From: a virus
Virus record (IMG/VR): IMGVR_UViG_3300025585_000077
Span: 1-41,181 of that record
Direction: 5' to 3' (one strand)
DNA length: 41,181 bases
Under the pieces are notes generated by a model. The model was given only the letters and a program-made list of their open reading frames with translations, did not search any database and was not told the DNA's origin. Numbering within the stretch: the first letter of the stretch is position 1; the number at the start of each line of letters is the position of its first letter. Of this stretch, positions 1 through 10,574 are shown piece after piece. Both the position numbers and the translations under genes were made by a program.

Positions 1-1149
1 GCTCTAGCTTCCCCTCTTCTTGAGCAAGAACCAAAAGAATTTCCAACGCCACAAGGTTCGGGTCCAAATCCGTACAGCTACACATATCAGCCTAATATAA
101 CCACGCCCTTCCCGCTACCCAATGTTCCCGGCTATGATGGTTTAAACCAAAACTTTGGCAGAGAGCAGCGGTACTATTCGGGGCAGTACGTTCCAACCGC
201 CGCTGAAGGCGGCACTGTCAGCTATAAGGATGGCGGTGAATCCGGTGTTGAGCCTTTTGTCAATGTTGGAAAGCATAAGATAAATGATACAGAGATACAG
301 AATCTTATGGCTGGTTTGGGTACTGACGAGGCATCTCTTGGGATAAACCTAAGCAAAATGAAGCAAGGGGAAAAAGAAACCCTTGTGCATGGTCTTTTAG
401 CTTCTTATCGAAAAGACGGCGCTGGCGTATCTGCAAGTTTAAACAGACCAGATGACGCCCCAGAAGGACTTTACTCTGCAAATTTAAATGCGTCTTATCC
501 GTTTGGCAGCGGGCGATTTAACCTTGGTGTTGATGCTTTACGGACCCCGGAAGGTATGTCTGATGTCACTGGGTATAGTGCTGGCTATTCCAGCAAACTT
601 GGACCGGGGTATTTAAACGCTGGTGTTTATCAGCCCAAGTCTGCGCCGCAAGAGAGGCGCTACCAAGCTTCGTACCAGATACCGTTTGCAGATGGCGGTC
701 CGATTGGTGCTATGAACGCTAACTACCCGCAAGCAGGACTGTCGCAAAGCCAGTACGCGAACGCATGGCAGACCCCCGTACCTCGTGAGATGCTGGCTTC
801 CGGTACAGACACTGGCGTTAATCCAATGAACGGGCAGATGAGCTTTGCTCAGGGCGGAATCTCTGATCTTGGCGGCTACTCTGATGGTGGACGCCTACTG
901 CGTGGTCCCGGTGATGGAGTGTCTGACTCTATCCCTGCGATGATTGGGAATAAACAACCGGCTCGGCTGGCAGATGGTGAGTTCGTTGTACCTGCACGTA
1001 TCGTTTCTGAATTAGGCAACGGTTCTACAGAGTCCGGTGCCCGTAAGTTGTATGCCATGATGGATAGAGTTCAGAAAGCTAGGGGTAAGACAGTCGGCAA
1101 AAGGAAGATAGCTGCCAACTCCCGCGCAGATAAATATCTACCGGCATGA
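1..1149 (+). CDS. Tail-associated virion protein, 5'-truncated by the window edge
   Basis: The reading frame is open from base 1 to the TGA at 1147-1149. The internal ATG at 307 is therefore probably not the true start, and the gene begins left of the window. The protein is rich in Gly, Tyr, Asn and Pro, with no transmembrane segment. It has two short Gly-Gly-X(n)-Gly-Gly elements: one near base 205, and a GGYSDGG just before a C-terminal stretch reading GPGDGVSDSIPA and LADGEFVV. That GPG-D-SDSIPA...DGEFV arrangement is one I know from tail or tape-like proteins of environmental phages. The next gene overlaps it by four bases (ATGA), which implies translational coupling. The role in the virion is inferred from this motif and its neighbours; the exact function is unknown. 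Confidence 0.6.
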   Translation, partial: ALASPLLEQEPKEFPTPQGSGPNPYSYTYQPNITTPFPLPNVPGYDGLNQNFGREQRYYSGQYVPTAAEGGTVSYKDGGESGVEPFVNVGKHKINDTEIQNLMAGLGTDEASLGINLSKMKQGEKETLVHGLLASYRKDGAGVSASLNRPDDAPEGLYSANLNASYPFGSGRFNLGVDALRTPEGMSDVTGYSAGYSSKLGPGYLNAGVYQPKSAPQERRYQASYQIPFADGGPIGAMNANYPQAGLSQSQYANAWQTPVPREMLASGTDTGVNPMNGQMSFAQGGISDLGGYSDGGRLLRGPGDGVSDSIPAMIGNKQPARLADGEFVVPARIVSELGNGSTESGARKLYAMMDRVQKARGKTVGKRKIAANSRADKYLPA

Positions 1150-1607
1150 GCTATACCATTACATTAGAGAAGTTCACCGATACATACAGGGAGCTAGAAC
1201 CCCTGTATCGACAGCACTATCTTGAAATGGTTGAGAGACTTCGTGGGCAAGGATTTGAGTACTCTCCATATAACCCAAGGCTCCATGAGTATGGAAATGC
1301 TTGTGAACGGGGTGATTTACTTACATTTGTGCTTCGGTTTGATGGGCAAGTATGTGGCTATGGCAATGTATACATAACCAACGACATGCACAACCAAGAC
1401 CTTATCGCAACAGAAGATACAGTTTTCGTTTTAAAAGAACATCGTAACGGCATTGGCAAAAAACTTGTACGAGCTGTTTTAGACGAACTCAAACGCCGCA
1501 AAGTTAAGCGGCTGCTTGTTTCTGCAATGACTGATCTGCGTGTAGCAAAACTCTGGAACCGTATGGGTTTCAAAGAAGCAGCAACGCAGATGATATATAC
1601 TTTTTGA
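1146..1607 (+). CDS. GNAT-family N-acetyltransferase in the virion gene block
   Basis: This 153-aa protein has the GNAT layout: an N-terminal helix pair, then the beta4-alpha3 acetyl-CoA loop HRNGIGKKL (around residues 98-106, fitting the R/Q-x-x-G-x-G/A signature), then LLVSAMTD and a late KLWNRMGFKEA segment typical of motif B. It probably transfers an acetyl group to an unidentified amine or protein N-terminus. The start overlaps the upstream stop as ATGA. GNAT-like domains are known next to internal virion proteins of T7-type phages, so a structural or packaging-linked role is possible. The family call is firm; the substrate cannot be read from the sequence. Confidence 0.8.
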   Translation: MSYTITLEKFTDTYRELEPLYRQHYLEMVERLRGQGFEYSPYNPRLHEYGNACERGDLLTFVLRFDGQVCGYGNVYITNDMHNQDLIATEDTVFVLKEHRNGIGKKLVRAVLDELKRRKVKRLLVSAMTDLRVAKLWNRMGFKEAATQMIYTF

Positions 1608-1616
1608 GGTGCATTT

Positions 1617-3950
1617 ATGTGCGGACCAGCAGCTCCTTCGCCACAACAGCAACAAACGCAGATAACGGAATTGCCCGAATGGGCAAGACCGTCAGCACAA
1701 AGAGTTTTAGCTAAAGGTGAAGCTCTAACAGCACAACCTTATCAAACCTACGATGCCAACCGTATCGCTGGGTTCTCCCCTCTCCAGCAGCAAGCATTTC
1801 AGGGTGCACAGCAACTTGGTCCGACCCAGCAAACAGCTATGGGTTCTAATCTTGCCGCAGCATCTGGACTTGGTGCGCTAGGTACTGGGTACCGAGCAGG
1901 GCGTTTCTCTGGCGGTCAGTTTACACCTATGGCTGCTGGGCAGTACATGTCCCCGTTTATCGAGCAGGCTATGGCTCCGCAGTTGCGCGAGGCTCAACGC
2001 TCCTCCGACATTATGGGTCAACAAAATGCTGCCAAAGCCGCCCAGATGGGTGCGTTCGGTGGTTCCCGTCAAGGGCTAATGGAGGCAGAGCGCCAGCGTA
2101 ATCTAGGCATGCAGCTTGGCGATATTCGCGGCAGGGGGTATCAAACTGCCTATGAACAAGCCGCCGGTCAGTTCAATCAGGATATGGCGCGGCGTATGCA
2201 GGCTCAACAGCTTGGTGAACAGTCTCGTCAGTTCGGTGCTAATCTAGGACTTCAAGGACTACAGACAGGTCTACAGGCGGCAGGTCAGCTTGGCGCATTA
2301 GGACAACAACAGTTTGCCCAGCAACAGGGCGCAATTGAGGCGCAGTCTAGGGCAGGTGCACAGCAGCAGGCACTGGAGCAACAGGGTTTAACACAAGCCT
2401 ATCAGGACTTCTTGAACCAGCAGAACTACCCGTATAAACAGCTTGGGTTCATGTCTGACTTGATCCGTGGCTTGCCTCTGGGTCAACAATCTACTACCTC
2501 TATATATCAAGCTCCGCCAAGTGCGTTGCAAACCGCAGGTGCGCTCGGCTTGGGTGCTTATGGTTTGAGCAAGATGATGGCTAACGGCGGTATGGTGGGG
2601 TATGCAGATGGCGGCAGTGTCGAATCCCCAGAAAATGTTGCCAATATTGTCAGCAAACTGAGCGATCAGCAGTTGGTTGCAGCGGAAGCCGCTGCTAAAG
2701 CACGAGGAGACTTTGAGCAGCTTCAGGCTATCATGGTTGAGAAAGGCGTGCGTGCTTCAGAGCGTAAAGGCATGGCAAGCATATACAACCGCCTTCCTCC
2801 AGAACAACAAGCAGCTATGGCGGGTGGAGGTATTGTTGCGTTTCAAGAGGGGGGTTTAAACGATAACGAATTAGTTTTAAATGCTATAGCCGACGATGAA
2901 CGGCGGCAGTCTGGTACTGACTTGGAGCCGGGCTGGAATTCAGGTTCAATTGGTCTTCCTTCTTTGAATCAAGGACCTACGTTTGGTTCACAAGGTGATC
3001 CTACGACCTATAGCGCATTAAGTGCTATGGTTCCAGGCGCTATGAAAAACCTGCAAAACTTTGAAACAACAACGTTGACTCCTGAACAAACTAAAAAGAT
3101 AGGGCAGAATGAAATAGCTGCTTATAGAGAAGCAATGGGGCCTAACACCGCTATGGAGTCATTAAAAGCGGACATCGAGGCACGTAAAAAAGAACGTTCT
3201 GGCGCATTAAAGGAAGGGCAAGGTCTAGCTTTTTTAAAGGCTGCTGAGGCTATGACACGAGGAAATAATTGGGTACGTGCGTTTGGTTCGGCTGGCGCAG
3301 CCTTTGGGGATGAGTACAACCGGGCGCTTCAAGCTGATAAAGCTGAACGACGCAGCATTGCTTCAGCTGAATTTAACATGGCTGATGCCCAGCGTAAAGA
3401 AAATATGGGGTTGTTTAAAGAAGGTCGTGCTGCTGAGAGTCGTGCTGTACTTTCTCACCAAGCAGCTGAAAAAGCTCGTTTTGATAAGACTAAAGCCGTT
3501 GCTGACGCATTAACTAAAGGCTTGGCTGCTACTAAGCCTTACAGACCTCCGACTATTCGTATTCCTCCGCAACCTAAAGAAAGCGTGGGTCAAATTTCGG
3601 CTTTGGCGGCAAAAATACGTGCTGATAACCCCGGTATGTCTGAGATTGATGTACAAAATCAAGCTACCCGTGATTATCTTTCTATGACTAAAGCGGGGAC
3701 AGCAGGTAGTGTGGGTAAAACTTACGCAGAGGCACTAGACCAATTTAACATTCATAAAACGCTAGAAGGTGCAAAATATAGAAAAATACTAAAGGATCAA
3801 TTTGACGGCAATGAAGAAGCATATAAAGCTGACTTTGTGAGTAAAACGCTACAGGGGCTACCGGTTTATTATGGTAGTAAAACAAAAACTTTGCCGCCCA
3901 ATAGTAAAACCCCACCCCCACCACCCGGTGCTATCCCCGACCAACGTTGA
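1617..3950 (+). CDS. Gln/Ala-rich virion protein, candidate internal (ejection) or tail protein
   Basis: This 777-aa protein begins MCGPAAPSP and is preceded by a GAGGTG ribosome site. Residues 1-290 are very rich in Gln, Ala and Gly and contain a YMSPFIEQAMAPQL segment, seen in virion proteins of environmental podophages next to giant ejection proteins. Two GG-hydrophobic-GG elements follow: NGGMVGYADGG near residue 323 and GGGIVAFQEGG near residue 404. The C-terminal half is charged, helical and coiled-coil-like. It lies between a GNAT gene and the 2204-aa protein in one co-directional block. By position and composition it is probably an internal or tail protein that helps deliver DNA. No catalytic motif is visible. 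Confidence 0.6.
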   Translation: MCGPAAPSPQQQQTQITELPEWARPSAQRVLAKGEALTAQPYQTYDANRIAGFSPLQQQAFQGAQQLGPTQQTAMGSNLAAASGLGALGTGYRAGRFSGGQFTPMAAGQYMSPFIEQAMAPQLREAQRSSDIMGQQNAAKAAQMGAFGGSRQGLMEAERQRNLGMQLGDIRGRGYQTAYEQAAGQFNQDMARRMQAQQLGEQSRQFGANLGLQGLQTGLQAAGQLGALGQQQFAQQQGAIEAQSRAGAQQQALEQQGLTQAYQDFLNQQNYPYKQLGFMSDLIRGLPLGQQSTTSIYQAPPSALQTAGALGLGAYGLSKMMANGGMVGYADGGSVESPENVANIVSKLSDQQLVAAEAAAKARGDFEQLQAIMVEKGVRASERKGMASIYNRLPPEQQAAMAGGGIVAFQEGGLNDNELVLNAIADDERRQSGTDLEPGWNSGSIGLPSLNQGPTFGSQGDPTTYSALSAMVPGAMKNLQNFETTTLTPEQTKKIGQNEIAAYREAMGPNTAMESLKADIEARKKERSGALKEGQGLAFLKAAEAMTRGNNWVRAFGSAGAAFGDEYNRALQADKAERRSIASAEFNMADAQRKENMGLFKEGRAAESRAVLSHQAAEKARFDKTKAVADALTKGLAATKPYRPPTIRIPPQPKESVGQISALAAKIRADNPGMSEIDVQNQATRDYLSMTKAGTAGSVGKTYAEALDQFNIHKTLEGAKYRKILKDQFDGNEEAYKADFVSKTLQGLPVYYGSKTKTLPPNSKTPPPPPGAIPDQR

Positions 3951-3959
3951 TGGAGTCTT

Positions 3960-6900
3960 ATGGCTATTCAAACAGCAACAAATCCAGAAACTGGGGAACG
4001 GTTTGCACTTGTTGACAACCAATGGACGCCCTTACAAACAGCTACTAACCCAAAGACAGGGGAGCAGTTTGGGCTGATTGGTAACGAGTGGGTGTCTATA
4101 GGTAAAAAAGCGGTTGCACCTGCTACTACCCCTGCATCTGCGCCCCCTGCTGCGGAACCCCGTGCCCCGCAATTAGGACAAATATCAGATGAATTTCAGG
4201 CAGGGGAACAAGCTCTGGCATCGTCTGTAGCGCCTACATCCACAGAAGCTCCTATCAGTGTACTCCAAACACAGCCTCAAGCATATGATGAGACTGAGCT
4301 AATTCGCTCTTCCCGCCGCAAATATGTCGAACAGGGAGCACAAGAAGCCGAGCGGCTTGTAGAAATTGGTAGGCAAAAAGAAGAGGTTAAAAAAGCTAAA
4401 CGCGAAAAATTACGCGCTGGAGCCGAAGCTGAAGATTACGGGTTTACTGACTTTGCTAAAGATACCGGTATTGATCTAACTAAGGGGGCAGTTGGGCTTG
4501 GGCAGTCTGTTGTGGGTTTATACGACCTTACTACTAGTGGCGCTGCGGGGCGTGTACTTTCTAGGGCTGGTTATGACCCCGAAGAAACCAACAAATTTTT
4601 AAATGGTTTTCAATCTCTTACTCGGCAAAATGCACGGGCTAGTGTTGAAGAGGCAGCAGGGTTTATTAACACCCTTAAAGCGCTTGCTGTTAACCCGACG
4701 GAGTTACTAGGCGGGATAGCGGAATCATTACCCGGAACAGTAGCTGCCGGTGCCGTAGGTGGTAAATTAGTACGTCTTATTGCACAGCGTGCCACGGTTG
4801 AAGCTACAGCTATGGGACTTACTGGTAACGCGGCAAAAGAATTTATACGGGGCAAAGTACAGGAACAAATCCCAAAGATTGCATTAGCCGCTGGCGCAAC
4901 GGAAGGTGCGCAGGCAACAGGCAGTATTGCTGAACAAGCTCGACAACAAGGTAGAGATTGGTCTGACTATGTAGAGCCAGCAATTGCTGCGGGTCTTGGT
5001 ACCGCTGCTATATCCATGCTATCTGGTAAAGCAGCTAAAAAACTAGGCATTGGTGACATTGAAACTAGTATTGCGGCAAAGTCTGCGGGAATTTCTGGGG
5101 TCGGCGTTGGCAAAGGCGCAGCAATTCCAAGCATCATTAAAGAGTTGACTAAAGAAGGCGTACTTGAGGAGCTACCTCAAGGCGTGCAAGAGCAAATCTT
5201 TACAAACATAGCTACTGGTAAGCCTTGGGACCAAAAATTAGGTGAAGCTGCCGCACGAAGTTTAGCTACCGGTGCAGCTATGGGTGGTGGGCATGCCACT
5301 ATTACAAAATCAATCCAAGCACTGCGCGATAAAGTAGCCGAGCGGCTCGCTACTCCGGCAGAAAAAACGGCGACGACTGAACAAAAAGAACCCACTGTCC
5401 AAGACTTAGCCTCCGGCAATCTACCTAAGACCGTACAAGAAGAAGAGGCCGATGAGGTTGAGGCTATTGCTAAGCATTTAATTAGCCAAAACATACCCAA
5501 AGACAACGCCTACAGAATTGCACAGAACAGGATACTTCAGAATCGCAAGGACAGAATTACAGACTTAATCGCTGAACCTTCAGATGACCCGGTACATATC
5601 CGTGCTAAGGAGTATATTGATAACGGTGTTGACCCTATTGAGGCGGTTAACAAAGCCCGTATTGACATTGCACAGGAGACTGAAGCCGATGCGCTCGCTG
5701 AAAAGGAAGCCGGAGGAAAACAAGATGTTAGTACTACACAACCTATCGGAGTCCCAAGTGGAGCAGGCGCTAGCGTGGCTGGGCAGCGAGGTGCAGTGCC
5801 CCCCGCCGAAGGAGTTGGAAGGATTGAGCCAACTGGAGTGGTATCTACTCGACCAGATGTTACAGAGCCTACTGGCGGAGAAGGAGTGCCAACAGTTGCA
5901 CTAGGTGAACGTGATCTTTATGGGCGTATTGAGCCAACACTAGAAGCAACCCCGCTAACTCCACCAGCCCAACCTGCGCCGGTAGAAGAAGCAAAAGAAG
6001 GGTATGTTAGGGTTTACCATAGTGGCAGTCCTAGCGAAGGCGAAACGGGGCGTTGGGCGAGTACAAATAAACAATACGCTTCTGACTACAGACCAGACCT
6101 TCCACTGTTTTATGTAGACATCCCTGCTAATGATCCTAGGGTAAATAATCCAGACTATGCGGAACAGGGTGTCGGTCAAGGATTTACGTTCAACTTTGAA
6201 CTAACTCCAGAAGAAGCATCCCAGCTTAAAGAAGTACCTAGTAAAACCGCCTCAGCAACAACTGAAACCACAGGAGAACCTCTTGGCACTCAAGCCCCTC
6301 AAACCCAGCAAGCAGAAGCGCAAGAACAAGAAACAACAGCCGAATCCGTAGCTACGACTACAAAAGCAGTGGCAGAAGGACAGAAACCAACCGGTAAGCG
6401 TGGACGTAAACCAATTGCACTTACTGAAGAAGAGCGAGCCGCTAAAGAAGGACAAACAAAAGCCACTAATGCTGCTAATGCGCGAGAGCGCCGAGCCATT
6501 GAACGTGCTGAAGCCCAGATAGCAGAAGCCAACATTCCTGTAGACCCAACCCAATACGAGAACGCCGAGCAAATAGCTACGGCGCAGCATGAGAAACGGG
6601 CACAAAAAATTCAGGCTATGCGGACTCTGTTCGACATGGCTAAGAAGCACGGGAAATCAGCACTTGGTAACAAAGCTAAAGCCGCCCTTGCCGACCGCAA
6701 ACGCATTTCTCAGCAGGAACATGATGACATCAAGCGTGGTTGGCAGGCTACACAGACAGCCCGCTCAGCCCGTACTGCGGCTGCGGCATCTAAGATTAAC
6801 CCCGGCGTCACGGGGACGATGACAGCAAATCAGGTGCTTACTCAGGTCACGAAAACTGGTACATTTTTTGAGAAAAAACTTGCTGGACTTCTACGCAAAT

Positions 6901-9900
6901 TGGTGGTCGGCGTCGATGTGGTTGTTGTCGAAAAGGGTGATCCGCTACCGGATGCGCTAAAAGGGGATTCTGGTTGGGACCGCGCTAGGGCGGTATATGT
7001 GCCCCCTGCTGAAAATAAAGGCAAACGGGCAGTGTACTTGCGCGGTGCAAGTTTTGGTAATCATAATGGCGTTAACAATTCCACTATCCTCCATGAGCTT
7101 CTGCATGCTGGACTAAACCGCAAACTTTGGGCGGGGATGGAGGCGGACTTTAAAAACCTAGACGCTCCGTTAGCCAAATTTGTCGGTGAGCTTACTAAGT
7201 TAATGGTCGCTACTAGCACAGCCTATGACCGCATGCAGGCACAGGGTTTAGTACCTGCTGAGCTAGAAGAGTTGGTTGAAAGAACTCTAGTTGTCGATCC
7301 TGAAAATAACCAAGCTAGCTACGAAATATTTGACTCGCCGCATGAGTTTTTGTCTTACAGCATGACCGAGCCTGCAATGCAGGACTTTATGAAAGGTCTG
7401 CCCAGTGAGCGCGGCAATGTATTTAGCCGCTTCGCTCGTTCCATTATGGACTACCTCGGCTTGAAGGAAAAAGACGCATCTGCGTTTACCGACCTGCTTA
7501 GCGTTACCGAAGATATTGCTGGTGCGGAAATGCCCGCAGCCGTACGAGGTGAAGGTGAACGTTCGTACCAAAAGAAAACCCCGTCAGCATCCGTCATACC
7601 AGAAGATGAAGATAAATATGGGAATGCAAACCGCTCGGCTAAAGAGCTAGCGGAGGCATCGCTAATTGCGCAAGAAAAAACACGGCTCTCCAGAGAAGGG
7701 ACAGAACTTAAAGGTGCGGAAGCATTATTTAAGGCTAGGGATGCTACAAAAGTTGCAACCGTTCTAAAGGCATTAGTTGATCGCGGTTGGATAAATATGT
7801 CGCGGGGGGCGATAGATGCGTTAGTGCGTTTACCTACAGCGACCTTCTTGGGTACTTGGTCTGGCATCCAAGCCATCAAAGATGCGGATACTCAAATGCA
7901 GGCCATGAATGGCATGGCTAACTCTTTGACCGCAGCATCTTATAAAATCCGTGCAGCCTTAGCCCGTGAGCTAAATCCGTTCTTTAAGTCTAATAAAGAG
8001 TACCGCACTAAGTTTGAGAACCTAATATACGAAACAACCATTACGCGCTACGACCCATCTGACCGTAAGCAAAAGGTACGGGATGCGCGGTTAGATGCGC
8101 TATATAAATCAGTAGGCGCAAAAGGGCAAAAACTTTATGGTATGTTGCGAGATTACTACCGCAATCTAGCTGACTTGTATTCCGATCTGCTGGATCAGCA
8201 AATTGAAAATTTGCAAGGGTTAACTGCTGAAGCTAAGACTAACCTTATCCGCACTTTACGGACTACCTTTGAAACAGGTGCTCGTATCACGCCATTCTTT
8301 CCATTAGTACGCTATGGCGACTTTTGGTTCCGTGTAGAAAAGGGCGACTACAAAGGCTTCTACATGTTTGAGTCTCCCGGCGAACGCGATCAATTTGCAA
8401 GAGAAGTAGCCGAAGAACTTAGAGAAGACGTTACAGATAAAAGATTTTTTGACACCGGAGATACGGTCAGGTCCTTGAGACGTAGTAGCCAAGCTAATAG
8501 CCAAATGCTGACGCAAGCTTTTGACGCTATAGATAAACAAGACTTTGGTGATGGCGGAGTTGATGCTAAAGAAGCACTAAAAGATGCTATCTATCAGATA
8601 TACCTGAACACAATGCCGGAACAAAGTTTCCGCAAAATGTTTATACATCGTAAAGACAAAACCGGTTTTAGCACCGACGTTCTGCGTAATGTAGCTGCTA
8701 CCGCGTCTCGAATGTCTATGCAACTTGCTCGGCTAAAGTATGCCCCTATGCTGCGCAATTCTGTCTCCGCCGCGCACGATGCAGTAAAAGGTAGATCAAA
8801 CTATTCTCCGTTTGTGGATGAAATTGAACGTCGAGTTGATTTGGCTCTGTCAGGTAATGCCGAACAAGGTTTTGGTAATGCGCTTGCGGGGCTAGCTAAT
8901 AAAACATCTTACCTCTGGTTTTTGTCAGGCGCGTCTTCTGCACTTATCCAGCCAGCTAGCGTATACATAGCTTCTCTTCCAGTCATCGGTGCAAATCACA
9001 ACGATATGATCGGTGCGGCTAGAGAACTTGGCAAAATGGTCACGCTGTTGAATCAGTACACGATGCTCCAAGATAACCCAGACGGCACGACATCCATCGT
9101 TGCACCGAGCATATCGAACAACAAGTCCTTATCTGAAAATGAGCGTGACGCAGTGCGCGAAATGTTTCAGCGTGGTGTTACTCAGACTACTTACACATCT
9201 TTAGTTTGGGGCTATAAAAACATACCTACGCAACAAGCGACATCTGTAGTCGGCAAAACCAAACAACTTGGCGCAGAAGCCGCAAACTTGGTAGTCGGCG
9301 CACTGATGCACAATGTTGAGCGGCTAACTCGGGAGGCTACATTCCTCGCCTCTTACCGCCTTGGCTATAAGCGGTTTCAAAAAGAGGGAATGTCCAAAAA
9401 CGAAGCACATGAAGCCGCTATCAATCAAGCTGTATCTGACGTTAACGAATCCCTAGCTAATTACGATCTATCCAATCGCCCGCGCTGGATGCAACAGGGG
9501 GTTGGTCGTGTAGCATTCCAGTTCAAAATGTTCCCAGTGCATACCGCACTACTGCTAACTACAAACTTCTTCAAGATGTTACCCTTCCTGAATAAAGAGG
9601 GTAAAGCGGCTGCGGCTAAGAAATTTTTTGGTATCTATTTAACCGCCGGTTCGATTGCTGGTTTAGTTGGCATTCCAGCATTTAGTCCTATCCTTGGGGT
9701 ATTAGCCTACGCCATGAAAAAAATGGAGGACGATGACGAAGGCCCAGAAGACATGAAGGACAAAGACCCACAACTTTGGTTCCGTGAAGTGTTCTTACCT
9801 GAGTTACTTGGTGATACACATATTGGAGACGTTCCAGTATCAGATATTTTGACGCATGGGCCGCTGAATGCTATGACTGGACTCGCTATATCCCAGCGGA

Positions 9901-10574
9901 TCGGATTAAATGATCTGTTTGGGCGGGACACTAAAGAAGCTAGAACCTCGCAAGAAGGTCTTACAAATTGGATAATGGAGCATGCGGGACCGTCAGTAAG
10001 TCTTGGCATGTCTGTAGCTAGAGCGTCCGACCTATATCAGCAGGGAGAGTTTCAAAAAGCTGCTGAAGCTATAGCACCTGCGTTTGCTCGCAACTGGATA
10101 ATTGCTGATAGGTACAGCAAAGAAGGTATTACTGACTCTAAGGGAAATGTGGTCATTCCTGCGGATAAAGCGGGTGGGTATGCACTTGCACAGCGGATTG
10201 GTTTCCGTCCTGACATATTGGCAAGACTTGGTGAGACTAACTTTAAGTTAACTGCTGTCGAGCAAAAAATAGAAAATGAACGGAATTTACTAATAGTTAA
10301 AATGAAAGTTCAGGCACGGAAGCGCACAGAGGAAGGCGATCTAAAGTTGTCCAAAATTTTTGAAGAAGAAGTAACTAAATTTGACGAGAGAAACCCAGAA
10401 AAAGCGATACTGCCAGATCAAGCGGTAAAAGCGATACTCAATGATTTAAAAACCCGTGCATCAGCTAGGGCAGGGCACGAGGTTACGTTAAAAAATGCTA
10501 GGTTAGTACTGCCCGTTGTGGAAAATATGGAGAAGCGTATTGAACGCATCCAGAAACGAGCCGGTGTGGAATAA
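3960..10574 (+). CDS. Giant 2204-aa polyvalent/ejection-type virion protein with HExxH motif
   Basis: The start follows GGAGTCTT. Residues 2-45 are two tandem copies of a short motif (TATNPxTGExFxL..N.W). Residues about 165-450 are Gly/Ala-rich amphipathic helices. Residues about 682-760 begin YVRVYHSGS and resemble an ADP-ribosyltransferase-type fold (weak call). Charged coiled-coil sequence follows, then HELLH at residues 1045-1049, a zinc-metallopeptidase HExxH signature. A long helical region ends in hydrophobic segments near residues 1890-1923 that could cross a membrane. The size, mosaic make-up and position suggest a T7 gp16-like ejection protein or one of the large polyvalent proteins that phages carry into the host. 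Which enzymatic domains are active is unknown. Confidence 0.65.
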   Translation: MAIQTATNPETGERFALVDNQWTPLQTATNPKTGEQFGLIGNEWVSIGKKAVAPATTPASAPPAAEPRAPQLGQISDEFQAGEQALASSVAPTSTEAPISVLQTQPQAYDETELIRSSRRKYVEQGAQEAERLVEIGRQKEEVKKAKREKLRAGAEAEDYGFTDFAKDTGIDLTKGAVGLGQSVVGLYDLTTSGAAGRVLSRAGYDPEETNKFLNGFQSLTRQNARASVEEAAGFINTLKALAVNPTELLGGIAESLPGTVAAGAVGGKLVRLIAQRATVEATAMGLTGNAAKEFIRGKVQEQIPKIALAAGATEGAQATGSIAEQARQQGRDWSDYVEPAIAAGLGTAAISMLSGKAAKKLGIGDIETSIAAKSAGISGVGVGKGAAIPSIIKELTKEGVLEELPQGVQEQIFTNIATGKPWDQKLGEAAARSLATGAAMGGGHATITKSIQALRDKVAERLATPAEKTATTEQKEPTVQDLASGNLPKTVQEEEADEVEAIAKHLISQNIPKDNAYRIAQNRILQNRKDRITDLIAEPSDDPVHIRAKEYIDNGVDPIEAVNKARIDIAQETEADALAEKEAGGKQDVSTTQPIGVPSGAGASVAGQRGAVPPAEGVGRIEPTGVVSTRPDVTEPTGGEGVPTVALGERDLYGRIEPTLEATPLTPPAQPAPVEEAKEGYVRVYHSGSPSEGETGRWASTNKQYASDYRPDLPLFYVDIPANDPRVNNPDYAEQGVGQGFTFNFELTPEEASQLKEVPSKTASATTETTGEPLGTQAPQTQQAEAQEQETTAESVATTTKAVAEGQKPTGKRGRKPIALTEEERAAKEGQTKATNAANARERRAIERAEAQIAEANIPVDPTQYENAEQIATAQHEKRAQKIQAMRTLFDMAKKHGKSALGNKAKAALADRKRISQQEHDDIKRGWQATQTARSARTAAAASKINPGVTGTMTANQVLTQVTKTGTFFEKKLAGLLRKLVVGVDVVVVEKGDPLPDALKGDSGWDRARAVYVPPAENKGKRAVYLRGASFGNHNGVNNSTILHELLHAGLNRKLWAGMEADFKNLDAPLAKFVGELTKLMVATSTAYDRMQAQGLVPAELEELVERTLVVDPENNQASYEIFDSPHEFLSYSMTEPAMQDFMKGLPSERGNVFSRFARSIMDYLGLKEKDASAFTDLLSVTEDIAGAEMPAAVRGEGERSYQKKTPSASVIPEDEDKYGNANRSAKELAEASLIAQEKTRLSREGTELKGAEALFKARDATKVATVLKALVDRGWINMSRGAIDALVRLPTATFLGTWSGIQAIKDADTQMQAMNGMANSLTAASYKIRAALARELNPFFKSNKEYRTKFENLIYETTITRYDPSDRKQKVRDARLDALYKSVGAKGQKLYGMLRDYYRNLADLYSDLLDQQIENLQGLTAEAKTNLIRTLRTTFETGARITPFFPLVRYGDFWFRVEKGDYKGFYMFESPGERDQFAREVAEELREDVTDKRFFDTGDTVRSLRRSSQANSQMLTQAFDAIDKQDFGDGGVDAKEALKDAIYQIYLNTMPEQSFRKMFIHRKDKTGFSTDVLRNVAATASRMSMQLARLKYAPMLRNSVSAAHDAVKGRSNYSPFVDEIERRVDLALSGNAEQGFGNALAGLANKTSYLWFLSGASSALIQPASVYIASLPVIGANHNDMIGAARELGKMVTLLNQYTMLQDNPDGTTSIVAPSISNNKSLSENERDAVREMFQRGVTQTTYTSLVWGYKNIPTQQATSVVGKTKQLGAEAANLVVGALMHNVERLTREATFLASYRLGYKRFQKEGMSKNEAHEAAINQAVSDVNESLANYDLSNRPRWMQQGVGRVAFQFKMFPVHTALLLTTNFFKMLPFLNKEGKAAAAKKFFGIYLTAGSIAGLVGIPAFSPILGVLAYAMKKMEDDDEGPEDMKDKDPQLWFREVFLPELLGDTHIGDVPVSDILTHGPLNAMTGLAISQRIGLNDLFGRDTKEARTSQEGLTNWIMEHAGPSVSLGMSVARASDLYQQGEFQKAAEAIAPAFARNWIIADRYSKEGITDSKGNVVIPADKAGGYALAQRIGFRPDILARLGETNFKLTAVEQKIENERNLLIVKMKVQARKRTEEGDLKLSKIFEEEVTKFDERNPEKAILPDQAVKAILNDLKTRASARAGHEVTLKNARLVLPVVENMEKRIERIQKRAGVE

